Positions 7,125 through 9,295 of a stretch of 9,295 nt of DNA are shown here, piece after piece. Origin of the DNA: CAYUEQ01 sp964443805. Its GTDB lineage: Bacteria; Bacillota_I; Bacilli_A; RF39; UBA660. The notes under the pieces were generated by a model that saw nothing but the letters and a program-made list of their open reading frames with translations, made no database searches and had not been told where the DNA came from. Where the stretch lies: assembly GCA_964443805.1 (NCBI GenBank), contig CAYUEQ010000035.1:1-9295 (forward strand), read 5' to 3'. The translations under genes were made by a program, and so were the position numbers. Positions within the stretch are counted from its first letter, which is position 1. Each line of letters begins with the position of its first letter.

Positions 7125-7149
7125 TGTTATCACCTTTTATTCTAAATAA

Positions 7150-7158
7150 ATAATAACA
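7150..7158 (-). promoter_or_regulatory. Extended -10 promoter element of the HerA-like gene
   Basis: On the - strand TGT precedes TATTAT (7155-7150), an extended -10 whose last base is 26 nt before the ATG at 7124. The -35 region (TTTTTA, 7178-7173) is weak and coincides with the terminator of the upstream 42-aa gene. Confidence 0.45.
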
Positions 7159-7169
7159 TATAACAGGGT

Positions 7170-7197
7170 AAATAAAAAGAGGAACATCTCCTCTTAA
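7170..7197 (-). terminator. Terminator of the two-gene sporulation microprotein unit
   Basis: On the - strand AAGAGGA and TCCTCTT (plus positions 7195-7189 and 7183-7177) form a 7-bp stem with a 5-nt loop, followed by TTTATTTA. The first arm includes the TAA stop of the 42-aa gene. Confidence 0.7.
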
Positions 7198-7322
7198 TAA
7201 AACGTTATGGGACCAAGAATAATTGCTAATAAAATAAATAAGACAATAATAAATAGTCCACTATCTATACCACAAGTATTTTTATTACATTTTTTCTTTT
7301 CTTTATTTTCACAACAACTCAT
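7194..7322 (-). CDS. Small Cys/Lys-rich hydrophobic protein, YjcZ-like (42 aa)
   Basis: A 42-aa open frame with an excellent ribosome binding site (AGGAGGTG, about 4 nt before the ATG). The first half is polar, with CC near the start, a KEKKKCNKN segment and CG; the second half, after SG, is a single hydrophobic helix (FIIVLFILLAIILGP) ending near the C-terminus. That helix resembles the one in its 27-aa neighbour and in the YjcZ family of tiny sporulation proteins of Bacilli. It lies 25 bp downstream of that neighbour and is probably the second gene of a sigma-K transcript, ending in its own terminator. The N-terminal Cys/Lys part is longer than in YjcZ proteins I know. Function unknown; a membrane or spore-coat-associated role is inferred. 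Confidence 0.7.
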   Translation of the reverse strand: MSCCENKEKKKCNKNTCGIDSGLFIIVLFILLAIILGPITFY

Positions 7323-7347
7323 AAGCACACCTCCTATATTTTAAAGA

Positions 7348-7431
7348 CTAGATAAATGCTCCTACTATGATTATTAATAAAATGAACAGGACTAGGATTA
7401 TTGCTGGTCCTAAACATCCACTACGATTCAT
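7348..7431 (-). CDS. YjcZ-family sporulation microprotein (27 aa)
   Basis: A 27-aa open frame starting MNRSGCLGP, followed by an almost wholly hydrophobic segment (AIILVLFILLIIIVGAF). This polar/Gly/Cys start with an (I/V)LFILLIIVG helix is the pattern of the YjcZ family, very small proteins made during sporulation in Bacilli. AGGAGGA about 7 nt ahead of the ATG is a strong ribosome binding site; an ATG 7 bases upstream is out of frame and stops after five codons. The gene is first in a two-gene unit behind a good sigma-K-like promoter. It is too short for usual gene callers. The function of the family is not established; membrane insertion in the forespore or mother cell is inferred. Confidence 0.8.
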   Translation of the reverse strand: MNRSGCLGPAIILVLFILLIIIVGAFI

Positions 7432-7462
7432 AAATCATTCCTCCTTTTTTGTCTTTTCATAA

Positions 7463-7491
7463 TATTGTATGGGTTTCCCAATTTTTCTGTG
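7463..7491 (-). promoter_or_regulatory. Sigma-K-type promoter of the microprotein unit
   Basis: On the - strand CACA (7491-7488) is followed 16 nt later by CATACAATA (7471-7463). This fits the B. subtilis sigma-K consensus (mACm, 16 nt, CATAnnnTA) and its -10 also fits the sigma-E form CATACAnT; a sigma-E -35 was not seen at the right distance. Late mother-cell expression is inferred, in keeping with the gene content. Confidence 0.65.
7467..7478 (+). promoter_or_regulatory. Possible GerE-like site / small palindrome over the sigma-K -10
   Basis: GTATGGGTTTCC agrees with the GerE consensus RWWTRGGYnnYY, and TGGG-TTT-CCCA (7470-7480) is an inverted repeat. It overlaps the -10, where GerE would repress rather than activate. 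Short degenerate match; it is not known whether this organism has gerE. Confidence 0.25.
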
Positions 7492-7501
7492 AGTATTCTT
7501 C

Positions 7502-7530
7502 TTGTATTTATAAAATTTATTTGTTATTAT
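7502..7530 (+). promoter_or_regulatory. Extended -10 promoter of the PrsA-like gene
   Basis: TTGTAT (7502-7507), a 17-nt spacer and TATTAT (7525-7530) preceded by TGT. The -10 ends 25 nt before the ATG. GGGAGGA (7541-7547) is the ribosome binding site. The promoter stands back to back with the sigma-K-like one, with 10 bp between their -35 elements. Confidence 0.55.
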
Positions 7531-7554
7531 ATTTAATGTTGGGAGGAATAACTT

Positions 7555-8565
7555 ATGGTTAAAAAAATTACCTGTTTAGGTGTATGTCTATTACTACTTA
7601 CAGGGTGTGGAAAGATTGCTGAACTTCAAAATGGAGAACAAGCAGTTGTTAGTTTAGAGAAAGAAGCGGCAATTAGTGTTGATTCACTTTATGAAGAATT
7701 AAAAAATTCTTATGGTGTTACGAAATTAATTGAAATGGTAGACAAAATTATTTTAAATAAAGAATATGGTAAAGAAGATGAAGAAAAAACAAAATATGTT
7801 GAAGATAATATTGCTCAATTAAAAGCATATTATCCAGAAGAAGCAGAATTCTTACAAGTGATTCAAAGTTACTATGGTATATCAAGTGAAGAAGAATTTG
7901 TCCAATTCTTAGAACTTAACTATTTAAAAGAAAAAGCTACTTTAGATTATGCTAAAACAAAAGTAAAAGATAAAGAAATATCAAAATATCATAAAGATAC
8001 TTTAGTTGGGGATATCAAAGCAAGTCATATATTAATTAAACCAGAAACAAAAGAAAATATGACAAGTGAAGAACAAATTAAAGCAGAAGAAAAAGCATTG
8101 AAAAAAGCAGAAGATTTAATTAAAAAGTTAAAAGAAAGTAAAGATATTGCTAAGGATTTTGAAAAATTAGCAAAAGAAAACTCTGATGATACAGGTAGTG
8201 CTGAAAAAGGTGGAGATTTAGGTTACTTTAATAAAGGTGTTATGGTTTCAGAATTTGAGGAAGCAGCATATAAATTAAAAGATAATAACTATACAAAAAA
8301 ACCAGTAAAAACAACACATGGTTATCATATTATATTCAAAACTGATACAAAGGCTAAACCTTCTTTAAAAGATGCTACTAAAGATATTAAAGAAACACTT
8401 GCTAAAGAAAAAATGGCAACCAATCCTACATACCAAATTGATGCTATGACTGATTTAAGAAAAAAATATGATTTCAAAATTGAAGACTCAGAATTATCAA
8501 AACAATATGGAAATTATATTCAATATTTACTTAAACAAGCAACAGAACAAAATGCACAAAATTAG
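7555..8565 (+). CDS. prsA: PrsA-like foldase lipoprotein (parvulin peptidyl-prolyl isomerase)
   Basis: A 336-aa lipoprotein. A short signal peptide (KK then a hydrophobic run) ends in the lipobox L-T-G-C with the lipidated Cys at 18, so the protein would be anchored on the outer face of the membrane. Residues about 40-150 are a helical N-domain of the SurA/PrsA kind. The parvulin domain spans about 154-262: IKASHILIK (154-162, catalytic-type H158), ENSDD (208-212), GGDLGYF (219-225) and THGYHII (254-260). A helical C-terminal tail follows, ending in Gln/Asn-rich sequence. PrsA helps secreted proteins fold after Sec export, by isomerising X-Pro bonds; the putative secreted TasA-like protein is encoded next. 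All parvulin landmarks are present, so it should be active. It is monocistronic, with its own promoter and a strong terminator. Confidence 0.9.
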   Translation: MVKKITCLGVCLLLLTGCGKIAELQNGEQAVVSLEKEAAISVDSLYEELKNSYGVTKLIEMVDKIILNKEYGKEDEEKTKYVEDNIAQLKAYYPEEAEFLQVIQSYYGISSEEEFVQFLELNYLKEKATLDYAKTKVKDKEISKYHKDTLVGDIKASHILIKPETKENMTSEEQIKAEEKALKKAEDLIKKLKESKDIAKDFEKLAKENSDDTGSAEKGGDLGYFNKGVMVSEFEEAAYKLKDNNYTKKPVKTTHGYHIIFKTDTKAKPSLKDATKDIKETLAKEKMATNPTYQIDAMTDLRKKYDFKIEDSELSKQYGNYIQYLLKQATEQNAQN

Positions 8566-8589
8566 TATTTAAATAATACTAATTTTTAT
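8558..8589 (+). terminator. Terminator of the PrsA-like gene
   Basis: A 12-bp AT-rich stem (8558-8569 with 8575-8586, 5-nt loop) ends in the T run. The stop codon TAG (8563-8565) lies in the first arm. The next promoter -35 begins one or two bases after the T tract. Confidence 0.75.
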
Positions 8590-8618
8590 TTGACTACATA
8601 TTTTTAGTGTGATAGACT
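8590..8618 (+). promoter_or_regulatory. Sigma-A promoter (extended -10) of the TasA-like gene
   Basis: TTGACT (8590-8595, five of six matches), a 17-nt spacer and TAGACT (8613-8618) preceded by TGA. The -10 ends 24 nt before the TTG start. AGGTGAT (8631-8637) is the ribosome binding site. Confidence 0.65.
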
Positions 8619-8641
8619 TTCTTTAAAGATAGGTGATTTAA

Positions 8642-9196
8642 TTGCTAAATAAAATTAATAAAAAAACGATATTTGGAATAATAGGAATATTTATTATTGC
8701 AATGATAGGTTTTACATATGCCTACTTTGCAAGGACAAAAACTCAGGAAGAAACAAATGTTTATACAGTTGGAAATCTAAAGCTAGATTTTGTAAATGAT
8801 ACTAATGCTTTAATATTAAACAATTCTTATCCAATAACTGATGAGGCAGGTTTAAATCAAACTGATAAATTTGAGTTTGATATTAAAAACAATGGTTCAT
8901 TAAAAGCGACATATAAAATAAAATTAAAAGAAGCTTTAGAAGAAATAAGTCCAAATGAAGTAGCTAATCGTTCATTAATAAAGTTAGTACTATTTGATAA
9001 TCAAGGAACACAAATTACTGCTATTCAAACTATAGATAATATAATAGCGAACAACAATTATATATATGAGGGGAAATTAGCAGCAGGTGAAACCAAAAGT
9101 TATGCACTAAAAATGTGGCTTACTGAAGAAGCTGAAAATGACCAAATAGGAAAAATATATAGTAGTAAACTAGAATTAGAAGCTGTACAAGAATAA
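8642..9196 (+). CDS. TasA/camelysin-like secreted protein with SipW-type signal peptide
   Basis: A 184-aa protein starting at TTG (AGGTGAT 4 nt upstream; no ATG fits better). Residues 1-29 are a basic start, a hydrophobic segment and TYAYF, the form of signal peptide cut by the ER-type peptidase SipW; cleavage after A27 is likely. VYTVGNLKLDF (40-50) follows, as in TasA and camelysin (CalY), where a similar stretch begins the mature beta-sandwich. FDIKNNGSLKA (79-89) shares the NNGSL element I recall from B. subtilis TasA. There is no cysteine, lipobox or LPXTG sorting signal. TasA forms extracellular biofilm fibres; camelysin is a surface protein. Here a fibre or surface role is inferred from family only. 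Neither sipW nor a second tasA-like gene is visible in the window, though another gene starts immediately downstream. Confidence 0.75.
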   Translation: MLNKINKKTIFGIIGIFIIAMIGFTYAYFARTKTQEETNVYTVGNLKLDFVNDTNALILNNSYPITDEAGLNQTDKFEFDIKNNGSLKATYKIKLKEALEEISPNEVANRSLIKLVLFDNQGTQITAIQTIDNIIANNNYIYEGKLAAGETKSYALKMWLTEEAENDQIGKIYSSKLELEAVQE

Positions 9197-9197
9197 G

Positions 9198-9228
9198 AAA
9201 AACACTATTTTAAAAATAGTGTTTTTTT
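9198..9228 (+). terminator. Terminator of the TasA-like gene
   Basis: A perfect inverted repeat with arms 9198-9210 and 9214-9226 (core CACTATTT/AAATAGTG), loop TAA, followed by a T run to 9228. It begins one base after the stop codon; the A run ahead could also make it act on -. Confidence 0.85.
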
Positions 9229-9241
9229 AATTATCTATAGC

Positions 9242-9270
9242 TTGAATAAACCTCTATTAAATGATATATT
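9242..9270 (+). promoter_or_regulatory. Promoter for a gene starting at the right edge
   Basis: TTGAAT (9242-9247), a 17-nt spacer and TATATT (9265-9270) preceded by TGA, an extended -10. The architecture equals that of the TasA-like gene. It predicts a start codon at about 9294-9297. Confidence 0.55.
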
Positions 9271-9283
9271 TAATTAGAAAACT

Positions 9284-9290
9284 AAAGGAG
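9284..9290 (+). promoter_or_regulatory. Ribosome binding site of the next gene (outside the window)
   Basis: AAAGGAG lies at 9284-9290; the window ends AAT-AT five bases later. The start codon of a + strand gene must lie at 9294 (if base 9296 is G) or a few bases beyond. Nothing of its product can be read. Confidence 0.6.
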
Positions 9291-9295
9291 AATAT

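Noticed and set aside
7120..7131. LexA-like box at the start of the HerA-like gene
   Set aside because: AACA and TGTT occur there but with one base between them instead of the two the box needs.
7125..7133. GTG at 7133 as start of the HerA-like protein
   Set aside because: The GTG is part of the AAAGGTGAT ribosome binding site that serves the ATG at 7124.
4020..9200. A defence island around the HerA-like ATPase
   Set aside because: No nuclease, Sir2, restriction, toxin or phage-related gene is next to it; neighbours are recX, sporulation and secretion genes.
1..9295. Use of TGA as a tryptophan codon (code 4)
   Set aside because: All genes are full length under the standard code and Trp positions use TGG; absence of TGA stops alone does not show reassignment.

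Overview
The window is strongly AT-rich, uses strong Shine-Dalgarno sequences, and carries genes typical of low-GC Gram-positive bacteria. It has an RNase J2-like protein, a PrsA-type lipoprotein foldase, a TasA/camelysin-like secreted protein, a CotY/CotZ-type spore coat protein and two YjcZ-like sporulation microproteins. Together these point to an endospore-forming member of class Bacilli, perhaps an uncultivated gut lineage; the exact taxon cannot be fixed from the sequence alone. All recognised genes are chromosomal-type and full length. I see no insertion sequence, phage gene, CRISPR array, tRNA or rRNA, and no gap over 300 bp without a gene.

Left part (1-3965), all on the + strand: the terminator of an upstream gene is fused to a promoter. 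Then come an RNase J paralogue with a degraded active site (RNase J2 type), a second terminator/promoter junction, and an apparent two-gene unit of acetate kinase (ackA) and a DHH-DHHA1 phosphoesterase (NrnA/Pde2/DhhP type). The unit ends in a bidirectional terminator whose loop is the nrnA stop codon.

Middle (4004-7124): a cysteine-rich CotY/CotZ spore-coat protein (- strand) is divergent from recX (+). A LexA/DinR-box-like palindrome lies directly against the recX -10 element, suggesting SOS control. recX converges on a HerA/DUF87-type hexameric ATPase gene (- strand), and the two coding regions overlap by 17 bp at their 3' ends. A strong hairpin inside the end of recX reads as a terminator for the ATPase gene on the opposite strand. 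A weaker reciprocal one lies inside the ATPase gene.

Right part (7194-9295): two tiny hydrophobic sporulation proteins (27 and 42 aa, - strand) sit behind a sequence fitting the sigma-K consensus. They are divergent from a PrsA-like lipoprotein (+). A TasA/camelysin-like protein with a SipW-type signal peptide follows on +. At the right edge there is a promoter and ribosome binding site for a gene beginning at or just past the end of the window.

Two themes recur. First, regulatory DNA is very compact: terminators overlap the next promoter, stop codons lie in terminator hairpins, and many promoters are extended -10 (TGn) with the -10 hexamer ending 24-26 nt before the start codon. Second, housekeeping RNA/DNA metabolism genes alternate with spore-surface and cell-surface genes. 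No gene cluster here is clearly a new system. The best leads are the sigma-K microprotein operon, the SOS box at recX, the mutual antisense terminators, and the orphan HerA-like ATPase.
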